A stretch of DNA of 64,000 bases, from NCBI GenBank assembly GCA_963796195.1, contig CAWCKS010000008.1:124001-188000 (forward strand). The letters run 5' to 3'. Each line of letters begins with the position of its first letter. The first letter of the stretch is position 1. Below are positions 1 to 10,471 of the stretch, one piece after another. The notes beneath the pieces are model-generated. The model made no database searches. It saw nothing but the letters and a program-made list of their open reading frames with translations, and was not told where the DNA came from. The DNA comes from CAWCKS01 sp963796195. Lineage in GTDB: Bacteria > Pseudomonadota > Alphaproteobacteria > Rhizobiales > Xanthobacteraceae. Made by a program: the position numbers and the translations under genes.

Positions 1-323
1 GCGCTGTCGAGACTCTTGCCGTAGACCTCGCTGGTGCCGAGCGCTTCGCCGATCAGCGTCATGATGTCGTCGATCTCGTTGACGACGCGGGCGCCGACCT
101 TGTCGATGCGGTCGCTATTGCGGGCCTGGCTGAGATAGGTGTCGTAGATCTGCTCGAGATCAAGCTCGGTGAGCTTGCCGTTGCGGGTCAGCGTCTCGTT
201 GATGATCTTGTTGAGGGTGGGGTTGTAGCCGGTCGCGTAGACGTACCAGATCTCATAGTTGCGCGGCACCGCGGTCTGGCGCAGCGATCGAATCTGGCCG
301 AGCGCGACTTCAGCGAACGCCAT
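1..323 (-). CDS. Probable diguanylate cyclase, N-terminal part (runs off left edge)
   Basis: The first 107 residues of a minus-strand protein are visible, starting MAFAEVALGQIRSL and running off the window edge. The segment is helical and hydrophilic, with YEIWYVYATGYNPTLN and LTELDLEQIYDTYL. From memory this matches the N-terminal region of Bradyrhizobium GGDEF proteins, which make cyclic di-GMP, but the GGDEF domain itself lies outside the window, so the function is inferred. The ATG at 323 is the only sensible start: the ATG at 334 is out of frame. About 165 bp without a gene separate it from the helicase stop at 491. Confidence 0.55.
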   Translation of the reverse strand, partial: MAFAEVALGQIRSLRQTAVPRNYEIWYVYATGYNPTLNKIINETLTRNGKLTELDLEQIYDTYLSQARNSDRIDKVGARVVNEIDDIMTLIGEALGTSEVYGKSLDS

Positions 324-490
324 TGTCCGCTCATGTTCGTCCAGCAACCGTGTCACGTATGGCGTCCCCAGCAAAGCAGCACCATGTGCTCGCCCCGAAG
401 GCGCAAGCACGGCAATAAATTGCGGCTGACGTTACGGGACGAGAATGAACGGCTCGTAAACGATGCACTGCAACACGAGAAGGATTTTGC

Positions 491-1892
491 TTAAGCGCGG
501 GCCCGGGTTGGGCGCAGCAGGAAGGCCGGCAGATGCGACTGATCGCCGACATCAGCCGGGCGGCCGGCCGGCTCGACCGGACGAGACGGCGCGCGGCCGA
601 TCGACGGCGGTCGCGGCGCTGGAGCGGCCGCAAGATCGCGGCCCGGCGCCGTGCTTTTCGCTGCGTGGCTTGCCGCCCTTGCTGCCGCTGCGTGATCGGC
701 GCGGATGCTTGTCGCGCGGCTCTCCCTCGCGGCTTTCGCTCTTCGCTGTCCGGCTCTGCAGGCAGACTGGCAAAGCCGTCGAGCTTCGGAATGCTCTGGC
801 CGATCAGCTTCTCGATCGCGCCGAGCGACTTGTGATCCATCGGGGAGACGATCGAGATCGCGGTGCCGGAACGGCCGGCGCGGCCGGTGCGGCCGACCCG
901 ATGGACATAATCGTCGGCATGATGCGGCACGTCGAAATTGTAGACGTGGCTGACTTCGGGAATGTCGAGGCCGCGGGCGGCGACATCCGAGGCGACCAGT
1001 AGTGGTGCCTCACCTCTGCGGAATTGGTCGAGCGCGGCCATCCGCGCCGACTGGTCCATGTCGCCGTGCAGCGCGACGGCGCGAAGCCGTGACGGACCAG
1101 CGATTTGTGCAACAGCGCGACTTCCCGCTTGCGGTTGCAGAAGATGATCGCGTTCTGCAGATCTTTCGCCGAGCGGATCAGCTGGCGCAGTATATCGCGC
1201 TTCTCGTGCGGTTCGCGGCCGGCGGTGACGAAAGCCTGCGTCAAGCTGACATTGGTGGTCGCGGGCTTGGCGACTTCGACCCGCTCTGGATTGTGGAGGA
1301 AGGCTTCGGTGATGCGCCGGATTTCCGGAGGCATCGTCGCGGTGAAGAACAGGGTCTGTCGGGTGAAGGGGACCAGCTTGCAGATGCGTTCGATGTCGGG
1401 GATGAAGCCCATGTCGAGCATGCGGTCGGCTTCATCGATGATCAGCATCTCGACGCCGGTGAGCAACAGTCCGCCGCGTTCGGTGTGGTCGAGCAGGCGG
1501 CCCGGTGTTGCGATCAAGACATCGACGCCGCGGGTCAGTTTGGCGTCCTGGTCGCCGAACGAGACGCCGCCGATCAACAGCGCGACGTTCAGCTTCTGAC
1601 CGACACCATATTTGTCGAAATTTTCCTTCACTTGCGCGGCGAGTTCGCGGGTCGGTTCGAGGATCAGCGTGCGCGGCATGCGCGCCCGGGCGCGGCCTTT
1701 TTCGAGGATCGTCAGCATCGGCAGCACGAAGGCCGCGGTCTTGCCGGTGCCGGTCTGCGCGATACCCAGCACATCGCGCCGCGCCAGCACGTGGGGGATC
1801 GCCTGCTCTTGAATGGGGGTGGGGGTTTCGTAGCCGGCGGCAGTCACCGCCTTCAGAACTTTTTCGGACAAACCGAGATGGGAAAAGGACAT
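491..1892 (-). CDS. DEAD-box ATP-dependent RNA helicase (frameshifted)
   Basis: RNA helicase that unwinds structured RNA with ATP. It starts at 1892 (MSFSHLGLSEKVL). In order it shows the Q motif (TPIQEQAIP), Walker A AQTGTGKT, PTRELA, TPGR, DEAD within IIDEADRML and the SAT-like FTATMPP. Near 1075-1090 the reading frame changes; the second RecA domain continues in another frame with VASDVAARGLDIPEV and YVHRVGRTGRAG. The basic C-terminal tail changes frame at least twice more (about 770-550) before ending GDQSHLPAFLLRPTRARA at 491, a tail ending I associate with the rhizobial RhlE-type helicases. With core motifs intact across the breaks, sequencing indels are likelier than decay. Confidence 0.85.
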
Positions 1893-2281
1893 TCAGCCTC
1901 TAGTCGACGGCCGTTCGATTCAAATACAGCATTTCGCGTCCAACATTGGAACGGCACAAACACATGCGACGCGCTGAGCTTTAAGCGGCGATCAAACCAT
2001 CGTCTGACGCGATTTCTCGACGTCGTCTTGGGAGATCGATTGCACGATTCCCGCCGCTTTGGCAGGGAACATAGGGGCGAAACCACGGAAGTCAATGCGA
2101 AGTGAGCCGCGTCTTGCCAAAAAAGCTTAATGTTTTCTGGGTTCTCGCGACCGAATCGCAGCTTTCGACGGGCCTGTCTCGCGCGTTCCCGCGATGAACC
2201 CCGGTTTACCGTCGCGCGACTATGAAATGCCGTGTTGGCGGGCAATCTTGGCCTGAGAACTTCAAGCGGGCGGGGAAGGCG
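1893..2281. other. Intergenic region between divergent helicase and caspase genes
   Basis: About 390 bp between the helicase start (minus) and the caspase start (plus). It must hold both promoters, but I cannot point to a convincing -35/-10 pair, operator or hairpin. Open frames crossing it in both directions look like high-GC shadows. Confidence 0.4.
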
Positions 2282-3805
2282 ATGATCACATCCTGGTTTC
2301 GGGTCGTATGCATGGCGGCGTCGCTTGCCGGCGCGCTGTTTGCGGCAACCGCTCCGGCCCATGCCGAAAAGCGCGTCGCGCTGGTCATGGGCAACGATGC
2401 CTACAAGAACGTTCCGTCGCTGAAGAAGGCCGTGAACGACGCCCACACCATGGGCGACACGCTGAAAGGCCTCGGGTTCCAGGTACTTGTCGCTGAAAAC
2501 CAGACTCGCGTTGGTTTCGCTGACACGCTGCTCGCGTTCGACAAGATGATCGAGCCGGGCGACGTCGCGTTCTTCTTCTTTGCCGGCCACGGCTTTGAGA
2601 TCAAGGGCGACAACTATCTGTTGCCGACCGATGTACCGGGAGCGACCGAGGGCCAGGAAGAGCTGGTGCGGGATGCCGCGGTGTCGGCCGAGCGGATCAT
2701 CGACCGTGTGCAGGCGCGCGGCGCGCGCACGGCGGTGTTCGTGTTCGATGCCTGCCGCAACAATCCATTCGAGCGCCAGGGCACGCGCGCTCTGTCCGGT
2801 GCCGGCGGCCTTGCCGCAATGACGCCGCCAGAGGGCGTCTTCATCGTCTACTCTGCCGGCGCCAAGCAGACCGCGCTCGATCGCCTGTCCGACGACGACA
2901 ACAGCCCGAACTCGGTGTTCACCCGCAATTTTACGCGTGAGCTGCAGCAGCCTGGGCTCAACCTTGTGCAGATCGCCAAGCGCACACAGACCGACGTGCG
3001 CGACATGGCGAACACCGTCAGCCACGCACAGACGCCGGCCTATTACGACCAGATTGTCGGCGATTTCGTCTTGAACAGCGCGCCGGTCGATCCCAATCGC
3101 AAGATCGACGTGGTCGACCAGAAGCCGACGCAAGTGGCGGCGCTCCCGCCCGTGACGTCGGCGCCGCGGATCGCGCCGACCCAGCAGGACGCCAACGCGC
3201 CGATCGCGAGCTTTTCGCGTCACAACGGCGGCTGGACCGTCGTGTTCTCGTTCGCCGATCCCGCGCTCGCAATCTCCTGGCGGATCGGCAACGGCGAGTT
3301 CAAGGACACCGGCTTCATGGATGCGCTCGATCCGCGCACCCGCAAGCGGATACCAAATCCGTCGATCGAACTCGACGCCGATGCGCAGGCGACGACCATC
3401 GACGTGCGCTATGTCAACTCAAATGGCGACATGCAGGGGCCGTTCCCGATCAAGTTCGATCCGGCGCAGGCGCTGTTCCGTGACCAGCGCAAGATTCTCG
3501 ACATGACGGCGTCAAGCTGGCTCGCGTTCCGCGACTTCAACGGGCTGCTCGTCTACTACACCCACCTTGTGACCTACCGGTGTGCGATCAAGCAAATGAG
3601 AATTGGTATCAATTCGTCGGTGCCCGACAAAGTGATCCAGTTGCCGCCATGCGACATGCGCGATCCGTTTTCGACCCCCGAAAAGGCGCAGGTGCTGATG
3701 AAGGTGCCGCCGCAAACGCAATCGGTGTCGGTCGAGCTGACCTACCTCGACGGCAGCCTGTCCGAGATCAAGACTTTTAAACGCGGTGTCGCCCAGATAC
3801 CGTGA
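2282..3805 (+). CDS. Secreted caspase-family (peptidase C14) protein
   Basis: 507-residue exported caspase-fold protein. Residues 1-28 form a signal peptide ending APAHA. The caspase p20-like domain follows (about 29-260), with the His of FFFFAGHG at residue 103 and the Cys of FDACRNNPF at 158 as the catalytic dyad, and the family landmarks ALVMGNDAY and DNYLLPTD. After a Pro-rich linker (about 300) comes a C-terminal region of about 180 residues with no domain I recognise. I chose the ATG at 2282 because it gives a clean signal peptide; an in-frame start at 2222 would bury it. Bacterial orthocaspases usually cleave after Arg or Lys; the substrate here is unknown. The stop overlaps the start of the NUDIX gene (GTGA), so the two are probably co-translated. 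Confidence 0.85.
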   Translation: MITSWFRVVCMAASLAGALFAATAPAHAEKRVALVMGNDAYKNVPSLKKAVNDAHTMGDTLKGLGFQVLVAENQTRVGFADTLLAFDKMIEPGDVAFFFFAGHGFEIKGDNYLLPTDVPGATEGQEELVRDAAVSAERIIDRVQARGARTAVFVFDACRNNPFERQGTRALSGAGGLAAMTPPEGVFIVYSAGAKQTALDRLSDDDNSPNSVFTRNFTRELQQPGLNLVQIAKRTQTDVRDMANTVSHAQTPAYYDQIVGDFVLNSAPVDPNRKIDVVDQKPTQVAALPPVTSAPRIAPTQQDANAPIASFSRHNGGWTVVFSFADPALAISWRIGNGEFKDTGFMDALDPRTRKRIPNPSIELDADAQATTIDVRYVNSNGDMQGPFPIKFDPAQALFRDQRKILDMTASSWLAFRDFNGLLVYYTHLVTYRCAIKQMRIGINSSVPDKVIQLPPCDMRDPFSTPEKAQVLMKVPPQTQSVSVELTYLDGSLSEIKTFKRGVAQIP

Positions 3806-4302
3806 GCTGCATGAGCAGTGAGACGAACGCCGATTCCGCGCCGCCGTTGCGCCAGCGCGCCGCGGCGCGCCTCCTGGTGCTCGATCCCAACGATCGTCTG
3901 CTGCTGTTCCGCTTTGCATTCACGCGCGGCGCGCTGGCCGGCCGCAACAACTGGGCGCTGCCCGGCGGCGGCATCGAGCTGGGCGAGACACCGGAGCAGG
4001 CGGCAATCCGCGAGCTGTGCGAGGAGACCGGCATCGCTGTCGATGACGTCGGCACCGCGATCGGCGAGCGTTCCTACAAGATGCGGTTGCCAAGTGGTGA
4101 AGTTGTCGCCGGCCACGAGACCTATTTCCTGGTCCGCGTTGCCGCTGTCTCCGACATCAGCCGCGACGGTTGGACCAAGCTCGAAACCGAGATCATTGCC
4201 GAACATCGCTGGTGGACTGTCGGCGAGCTGAAGGACACCTCCGAGACGGTCTATCCGGTCAATCTGATGACAATGCTCGAGCAGGCGGGCGTTGCGCCGT
4301 AG
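3802..4302 (+). CDS. NUDIX hydrolase
   Basis: 166-residue NUDIX-fold protein that should hydrolyse a nucleoside diphosphate linked to another group; the substrate cannot be told. The full NUDIX box G-x5-E-x7-REUxEExGU is present as GGIELGE followed by RELCEETGI around residues 55-77. The GTG at 3802 overlaps the TGA of the caspase gene by four bases, implying translational coupling; ATG 3811 is an alternative start three codons in. No signal peptide is seen, so the enzyme is cytoplasmic while its upstream partner is exported. Confidence 0.85.
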   Translation: MSCMSSETNADSAPPLRQRAAARLLVLDPNDRLLLFRFAFTRGALAGRNNWALPGGGIELGETPEQAAIRELCEETGIAVDDVGTAIGERSYKMRLPSGEVVAGHETYFLVRVAAVSDISRDGWTKLETEIIAEHRWWTVGELKDTSETVYPVNLMTMLEQAGVAP

Positions 4303-4319
4303 GCGCTCTAGCGCGGGGG

Positions 4320-5091
4320 CTACCCCAGCGACGAATACCCGCCGTCGACCGCAATCTCGGCACCGGTCACGAAATCCGAAGCCGGGCTCGCGAGAAACAC
4401 CGCGACCCCCGACATGTCGGACATCTCGCCCCAGCGCTTGGCAGGCGTTCGCCGCAGCACGTTGTCGTGCAGCTCCTTGACCTGCTGCCGCGCGCCGCGC
4501 GTGAGGTCGGTGTCGATCCAGCCCGGCAACACCGCATTGACCTGGATGTTGTCGGTGGCCCAGGCCACCGCCAGCGATTTCGTCAGCTGCACAATGCCGC
4601 CCTTGCTCGCGGCGTAGGCGGCGGCATAGCTCGAGCCGAAGATCGACATCATCGAGCCGATATTGATGATCTTGCCGCCGCCGGCGGCTTTCATCGGCGC
4701 ATGGGCCGCCTGCGAGCAGAGGAATGCGCTGGTGAGGTTGGTGTCGATCACCTTGCCCCAGTCGGCCGGTGCAAGGCTCTGCGGTGTGCCGCGGATGTTG
4801 ATACCGGCATTGTTGACGAGGATGTCGAGCCGGCCGAACTGCGCCTGGACCGCGGCAAATAGCTTGTCGACCCCGGCCTTTTCGGTGACGTCGGTCGCGA
4901 CGAATACCGCTTTGGCGCCGCGTCCATGCAAGATCATCAAGCGCTGCCTTCGATTTTGCTTCGTTGCGCGCGGCGATCACGATCGAAGCGCCGGCATCTG
5001 CAAGGCCCTGCGCCATGCCAAGCCCGATGCCCCCGTTGCCGCCGGTCACGATGGCCACTTTGCCGGTGAGATCGAACATTTTGCTTGCCAT
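4320..5091 (-). CDS. Short-chain dehydrogenase/reductase (frameshifted)
   Basis: NAD(P)-dependent oxidoreductase of the classical SDR family, about 257 residues if repaired. The N-terminus has the nucleotide-binding TGGNGGIGLG. A single frame change near 4935-4945 follows, and the rest shows NNAG, the Ser of IGSMMS, the YAASK active site and the C-terminal VDGGYSSLG. It resembles glucose/gluconate 5-dehydrogenase-type SDRs, but the substrate is not determinable. ATG 5091 sits 8 nt after a good GAGGAG ribosome site; GTG 5094 is the alternative. It is convergent with the NUDIX gene. Confidence 0.8.
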
Positions 5092-5238
5092 CACGACATC
5101 TCCTCAAAGCCGGCAAAACTGAAACAAATGGTCTGAGGCTACGTATAACATGCTGGAGGGCTGGGGCGGCGCTGGCGCGGCGAATGCCACGCTACAGCAA
5201 GTTGCGGCGGAGCGTGAACCCGCCGTCGTAAAGCACTG

Positions 5239-5424
5239 TCACCGCCGCGAATACCAGATCAGGCCCAGACCTACGACTGCCAGCGCGATGCCGCGATAAG
5301 CCCACGACATCTGGCTGATCATGAAGCTCTCTTTCGGATACGGAAAATAGCCGGTGCCCTGGCCGATCCAGACGAGGCCGAGCAGCGTCGCGATGATACC
5401 GATGACGAGAAAAGCCGTGCGCAT
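5239..5424 (-). CDS. Small two-helix membrane protein
   Basis: 61 residues starting MRTAFLVIGIIATLLG, with two hydrophobic segments (about 4-18 and 42-57) separated by a short loop containing FPYPKESFM. No family recognised with certainty; proteins of this size and layout are common as conserved hypotheticals in Bradyrhizobium. I prefer the ATG at 5424 over the upstream in-frame one at 5454 because a G-rich ribosome site precedes it and the first helix then starts at the N-terminus. Confidence 0.6.
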   Translation of the reverse strand: MRTAFLVIGIIATLLGLVWIGQGTGYFPYPKESFMISQMSWAYRGIALAVVGLGLIWYSRR

Positions 5425-5533
5425 CGTCAAGCCCCCAGGCAATATCGGGAGCATTGATATCGCCGAAGGCGCGCGGCGGCCACGCTAATTAAATTTTGTG
5501 GCGCCCAGGACCGTCCGGAATAAATCGAGAGCA

Positions 5534-7596
5534 TCACACGTCGAGCAGATCGTCGTTGGCGAACTCGGCCCTCTCCTGGATGAAAGCGAAACGCGCTTCC
5601 GCCTTGGTGCCCATCAGCCGCTCGACGGAGTCGGCGGTGCCTTCGCGATCATCGGCCAGCAGGACCACGCGCAGCAGCGTGCGCTTCTTCGTGTCCATCG
5701 TGGTGTCCTTGAGCTGCGCCGTCATCATTTCGCCGAGGCCCTTGAACCGGCTGATCTCGACATTGGCGTTGGCGCGAAACTCCTTTGCCAGAATCTCATC
5801 GCGGTGCTTCTCGTCGCGCGCATAAAAACTCTTGCCGTTATGGTTCAATCGATAGAGCGGGGGCACAGCGAGATAGAGGTGCCCGCCGTCGATCAAGCGC
5901 GGCATCTGCCGGTAGAAGAAGGTGATCAGCAGCGAGGCGATATGGGCGCCGTCGACGTCGGCGTCGGTCATGATGATGACGCGGGAGTAGCGCAGGTCCT
6001 CATCGCGATAGTGGACGCCAGTGCCGCAGCCGAGCGCCTGGATCAGGTCCGATAGCGTCTGGTTTGCCGAGGCCTTGTCCTTGCCCGCCGAGGCCACGTT
6101 GAGGATCTTTCCGCGCAACGGCATCACCGCCTGGGTTGCACGATCGCGCGCCTGCTTTGCCGTCCCGCCCGCCGAGTCACCTTCGACGATGAACAGCTCG
6201 CATTCTTCCGGGTTGGTATTGGTGCAGTCGGTGAGCTTGCCGGGCAGCCGGAGCTTGCGCGTCGCATTCTTGCGCGCGACTTCCTTTTCCTGCCGCCGCT
6301 TGATGCGCTCCTCGGCGCGCTCGACGACGAAATCGAGCAGCCGGCTGGCCTGGGCCGGATTGCCGGCGAGCCAGTGGTCGAACGGATCCTTGATCGCCTG
6401 CTCGACGATGCGTTGCGCTTCCGCGGTGGCGAGGCGGTCCTTGGTCTGACCTTGGAATTCCGGTTCGCGCACGAATACCGAGAGCATAATGGCCGCGCCG
6501 TCCATCACGTCTTCCGACGTGATCGATCGCCGCGCGCTTGCTTTGGCCGGCGAGCTCGGCGTGATCCTTCAAGCCGCGGAGCAGGGCGCTGCGCAGGCCC
6601 GAACTCATGAGTGCCGCCGTCAGGCGTGCGGAATGGTGTTGCAGTAGGAATAAAGAAAGCCATCGGCATCGGCGGTCCACGCGATCGCCCATTCGCAGGC
6701 GCGCGTGCGCGCCGGTCTTGCCCGTGCGTGCCGGCGAAGATGTCCGGATGCACCAACGTGTCGTTGTGGACCGCGCCCGCGAGGAAATCCTTCAGGCCGT
6801 CAGGCAAAATGGAAGTTCGCATCAGCCGGAATGTCCTCGACGCCGCGCAGCAATTCCGGATCGCAATGCCAGCGGATTTCAACGCCGCCGAACAGATACG
6901 CCTTCGAGCGCGCCATCGCCGAACAGTCGCTGCGGCTTGAACGTGGCCTTGCCCCCGAAGATGTCGGGGTCGGGCTTGAAGCGCACGCGCGTGCCACGCC
7001 GATTGTTGACCTTGCCGAGGCTTTCGAGCTTGCCCTTCGGCACGCCACGCTCGAACGCCATACGATATAGCTGCTGGCCGCGCGCGACCTCGACTTCGAG
7101 CCGCGACGACAGTGCGTTGACCACCGACACGCCGACGCCGTGCAGGCCGCCCGAGGTCTCGTACACCTTGGAGTCGAACTTGCCGCCGGCGTGCAGCGTG
7201 CACATGATGACTTCGAGCGCCGACTTCTTCGGGAATTTTGGATGCGGGTCGACCGGAATGCCGCGGCCGTTGTCGGTCACCGTGAGAAAGCCGTCGGTCG
7301 TCAGTTCGACCTCGATGAAGGTGGCGTGGCCGGCCAGCGCCTCGTCCATCGCGTTGTCGATGACCTCGGCAAACAGATGATGCAGCGCCTTCTCGTCGGT
7401 GCCGCCGATGTACATGCCGGGCCGCCGGCGCACCGGCTCGAGCCCCTCCAGCACCTCGATGTCGCGCGCGGTGTAGCCGGACTCCGCGCCGCCACCGCGC
7501 GCGGCGGATTTGGCCGGCGCTGATGGGGCCGGCACGCCCTTCGCAAAAAGGTCGTCGGCTTTCAGGCTTTCGGTTTGCTTTCAATGGCTTCGGCAT
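5534..7596 (-). CDS. parE: DNA topoisomerase IV subunit B (multiply frameshifted)
   Basis: ATPase subunit of topoisomerase IV, which decatenates sister chromosomes. The GHKL ATPase domain is clear: RRRPGMYIGG, EVIDNAMDEA, DNGRGIPV, GGLHGVGVSVVNALS. The C-terminal TOPRIM region has EGDSAGG, PLRGKILNV and DADVDGAHI, ending at 5534. Assembled from 7596 (MPKPLKANRK) the gene spans 2063 nt, near the expected 685 or so codons, but it is broken by about five frame changes: after codon 13, near 6900, about 6820, about 6710-6750 and about 6510-6590. parE is normally essential and all domains survive in order, so these are probably sequence errors. Confidence 0.88.
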
Positions 7597-7861
7597 CGTT
7601 TCTCAGGCAGCCTTTCACACGCAAATGTGTGCGAATCAGTCGGTTCGACTATGCCATGGATATGGTGAGCATTGTGGCCGCGCGAAAGCGGTTTCGAGCG
7701 TGAACGCCGGCATCGCGTGTGGCGACAAACTTGCGCAAAATCAACGCGGGCGTGCGGTCAGGCGGTAGTCAAGGTGTTTGTTTGGTTGTCATGCGCTGGG
7801 ATTTGCGCAGGAGTCAGCGCCGATCAGTGCGGCGTTGAGCGCGGCGGGGGCCGGAACCTAG

Positions 7862-8398
7862 ATGACTGTGGAAGGTATCGCCGCGGCGGTGGTCGACTTC
7901 GTGCGCGAGCACCAGGCCTGGACGTCGCCGATCGTCTTCGTGCTGGCCTTTGCGGAATCGCTGGCGTTCATCTCGCTGCTGGTTCCAGCCTGGAGCGCGC
8001 TGGTCGGCATCGGCACCTTGATCGCCGCGAGCGGCATCAGCTTCTGGCCCGTATGGCTTGCGGGCTCCCTTGGCGCCGCGCTGGGCGATTGGGTGTCCTA
8101 CTCGGTAGGCTACAGGTTCAAGGACCACGTCGTCGACATGTGGCCGCTCTCGCGTAATCCGGAACTCTTGATCCGCGCCGAAAAGTTCGTCGCGCGCTGG
8201 GGGGTGCCCAGCATCTTCATCGGCCGCTTCTTCGGACCGCTGCGGGCCTTCGTGCCGCTGGCTGCTGGAATCTTCGAGATGCCGTACTGGTATTTTCAGC
8301 TGGCGAACTTCTCGTCCGCCCTGGTGTGGTGTGCGACGCTGCTCCTGGTCGGCGACATCATTTCCAAAATCGCCGAGTGGATCTGGAGAGCGATCTGA
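7862..8398 (+). CDS. DedA family membrane protein
   Basis: 178-residue DedA/SNARE-associated family membrane protein. It has the N-terminal hydrophobic segment, the re-entrant region FAESLAFISLLVP, glycine-rich LGAALGDWVSYSVGYR, the conserved GRFFGPLRAFVPLAAG motif (about residues 119-134) and a C-terminal transmembrane helix. Members flip or transport phospholipids or undecaprenyl phosphate and support envelope homeostasis; the precise substrate is not visible here. It stands alone on the plus strand after the divergent parE gene. Confidence 0.85.
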   Translation: MTVEGIAAAVVDFVREHQAWTSPIVFVLAFAESLAFISLLVPAWSALVGIGTLIAASGISFWPVWLAGSLGAALGDWVSYSVGYRFKDHVVDMWPLSRNPELLIRAEKFVARWGVPSIFIGRFFGPLRAFVPLAAGIFEMPYWYFQLANFSSALVWCATLLLVGDIISKIAEWIWRAI

Positions 8399-8725
8399 GG
8401 AAGGAGTGGTCCCGGTATCGCGGGGTTCGCATTTGGAGCCATCCGGCCGTCCGTCGAACGGCCCCCTGCCGCGCGATCTGGCGCTCCGCCAGGTCGACGA
8501 GCCCCCAACAGCAATCTTGACGGTTTCGCGGGCGCGGACTATACGGCCACGCCATGACGATCCTTTGCACCACCGCCGCCCGCCGTCGCCGCCGCATTCC
8601 TGCGGTATGGGCGATCGGTCGCGTCTGATCGTCTCCGTGCCGCGAAGAGCGTTCTGCGGCACACTCCCTTCACACTCCCTGCAGTACGGTCTTCGACGGC
8701 TCCTTGAATTGAACAGGAGTTAGCG
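8399..8725. other. Gene-free stretch between DedA and PaiB-like genes
   Basis: 327 bp with several short open frames on both strands but no protein I recognise and no strong codon-usage signal. A ribosome-binding sequence AGGAG lies at its very end, serving the gene starting at 8726. Confidence 0.4.
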
Positions 8726-9362
8726 ATGTACGTCCCTCCGGCCTTTCAGGTCGATCGGTCCACAGCCTCGAGTTTGCGGCAAGCCATGGCTTTGGCCTGG
8801 CCTGCGCGTTCGACGGCGAGAAGCCGATCGCATCGCCCTTGCCGTTCGTGATCGACTACGCGAGCGACGGCACGCCGCGGCTTTCGCTGCCACGTTGCGC
8901 GCGGCAATCCGCTGGTCGCTTGCGCCGACGGCCGCACCTCCTGGCTGGTCGCGGTCAACGGACCGCACACCTATATTTCGCCGCACTGGTACGCCTCGCC
9001 GGACCAGGTTCCGACCTGGCTCTATCAAACCGTGCATTTGAGCGGGCCGGCGCGGACGATGAGCGCGGACGAGCTGGTCGACAATCTCGAACGGCTCAGC
9101 GCGAAATTCGAGGCGTGGCTGCAGCCGAAACCGGCATGGACCATGGCCGAGATTTCATCGGGACGGCGCGAGATGCTGCTCAAGGCGATCGTCGGGATCG
9201 TCGTGACGGTCGAGCGCGTCGAAGGTGCGTTCAAGCTGAACCAGACCAAGTCGGATGCCGACGCGGCGTCGGTCGCCGACGCATTGTCGCGAGCAGAAGA
9301 ACTCCGACGCGTGGGCGCTCGCCGGCCTGTTGCGTGCCCGCGTGCCGCAACCGGTGACCTGA
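8726..9362 (+). CDS. PaiB-family FMN-binding protein (frameshifted)
   Basis: FMN-binding, PaiB-like protein of about 211 residues when reading is corrected. It starts MYVPPAFQV at 8726 behind AGGAG. The first half continues in a second frame (HSLEFAASHGFGLACAFDG, then PLPFVIDYASDGTPR) and a third (GNPLVACADG, NGPHTYISPHWY, VPTWLYQTVHLSG). It ends ARVPQPVT at 9362 after a last shift near 9292. The motifs YISPHWY and LEAIVG-like LLKAIVGI are typical of the PaiB split-barrel fold. Family members have been described as negative regulators of sporulation or protease genes in Bacillus, but in proteobacteria they are uncharacterised flavoproteins. Three breaks in 640 bp. Confidence 0.75.
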
Positions 9363-9411
9363 TCGAGACATCTGAAGCCAAACTAGACACGACACGTAAG
9401 GACTTCCTGAC

Positions 9412-10471
9412 ATGAGCACGAAGAAGAAAATCGGTATTCTTGGCGCCTCCGGCTACACCGGCGCGGAACTCTTGCGCTGTTTGATCCGTCACCCCCATGT
9501 CGAGATCGTGCTGTTGACCGCGGACCGGCGGGCCGGGCAGGCGATGAGCGATGTGTTTCCGCAGTTCGGTCCGTACAAGCTGCCGACGCTGATCTCGATC
9601 GAGCAAGTCGATTGGGCCAAGGCCGCACTCGACCTCATCTTCTGCGCACTGCCGCACGCGACGACGCAGAAGGTCTTGAAGGAGGTGCTTGCGAAAGCGC
9701 CCTCGACCAGGATCGTCGATTTGTCCGCCGACTTCCGCCTGACCGATCCGAACGCCTATGCCAAGTGGTATGGCCACGAGCATCACGCGCTCGAGCTGCA
9801 GAAGGAAGCGGTCTACGGCTTGGTCGAGGTTTATCGCGAGCAGATCAAGTCTGCGCGGCTCGTCGCCAATCCCGGCTGTTACACCACGGCGTCGCTGCTG
9901 CCGATCATTCCCTTGCTCAGGGCCAACGCGATCGATCCTGATGAGATTGTGGTCGACGCCAAATCCGGCATGACCGGCGCCGGACGCAGCGCCAAGGAAG
10001 AGATGCTGTTCTCCGAGGTCGCCGAAGGCGTGCACGCCTATAGCGTCGGCGGTCACCGGCACGTTGCCGAGCTCGATCAGGAATATTCCAAGGCCGCGGG
10101 CCGGCCAGTGGTGCCGACGTTTACGCCGCACCTGATGCCGATGAACCGCGGTATCTATGCGACGATCTATGTGCGGGGGCGGGGCGGCAAGACCGCGCAG
10201 GACCTGCACGCGCTGCTCGCGGGCGAATACGGCAAGGAGGAGTTCATCCACATCCTGCCGTTCGGCAAGGTGCCGCAGTCGCGCCACGTGCGGGGCTCCA
10301 ACATGACGTTCATCGGCCTGGTCGCCGATCGGCAGCCGGGGCGGACGATCATCTGCTCGACGCTCGACAACCTCACCAAGGGTGCGTCGGGCCAGGCGGT
10401 GCAGAACGCCAACCTGCTGCTCGGCTTCCCCGAAGTCGACGGGCATCGATCAGGTCCCGATGTTTCCGTGA
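9412..10471 (+). CDS. argC: N-acetyl-gamma-glutamyl-phosphate reductase (C-terminal frameshift)
   Basis: Arginine biosynthesis enzyme reducing N-acetylglutamyl phosphate with NADPH. N-terminal GILGASGYTGAELLRCL binds NADP; the catalytic Cys lies in NPGCYTTASLLP, and SGMTGAGR and PHLMPMNRG are family blocks. The frame runs on into the next gene, giving an apparent ArgC-acetyltransferase fusion. However, removing one base near 10436 turns the end into GFPESTGIDQVPMFP followed by TGA at 10471, the ending I expect for ArgC. I therefore end argC at 10471, where its stop overlaps the GTG of the acetyltransferase (GTGA). Confidence 0.9.

Noticed and set aside
1853..3223. Long minus-strand open frame of 456 codons across the caspase gene
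   Set aside because: It is antisense to a well-supported caspase gene, is Arg/His-rich with no family motifs, and is typical of high-GC shadows.
8399..8725. A possible 130-codon plus-strand protein after the DedA gene
   Set aside because: Overlaps the DedA 3' end, is Pro/Arg-rich and shows no family features or ribosome site.
9025..10446. 473-codon minus-strand frame opposite argC
   Set aside because: Shadow of argC; no recognisable domains and composition typical of antisense GC-rich frames.
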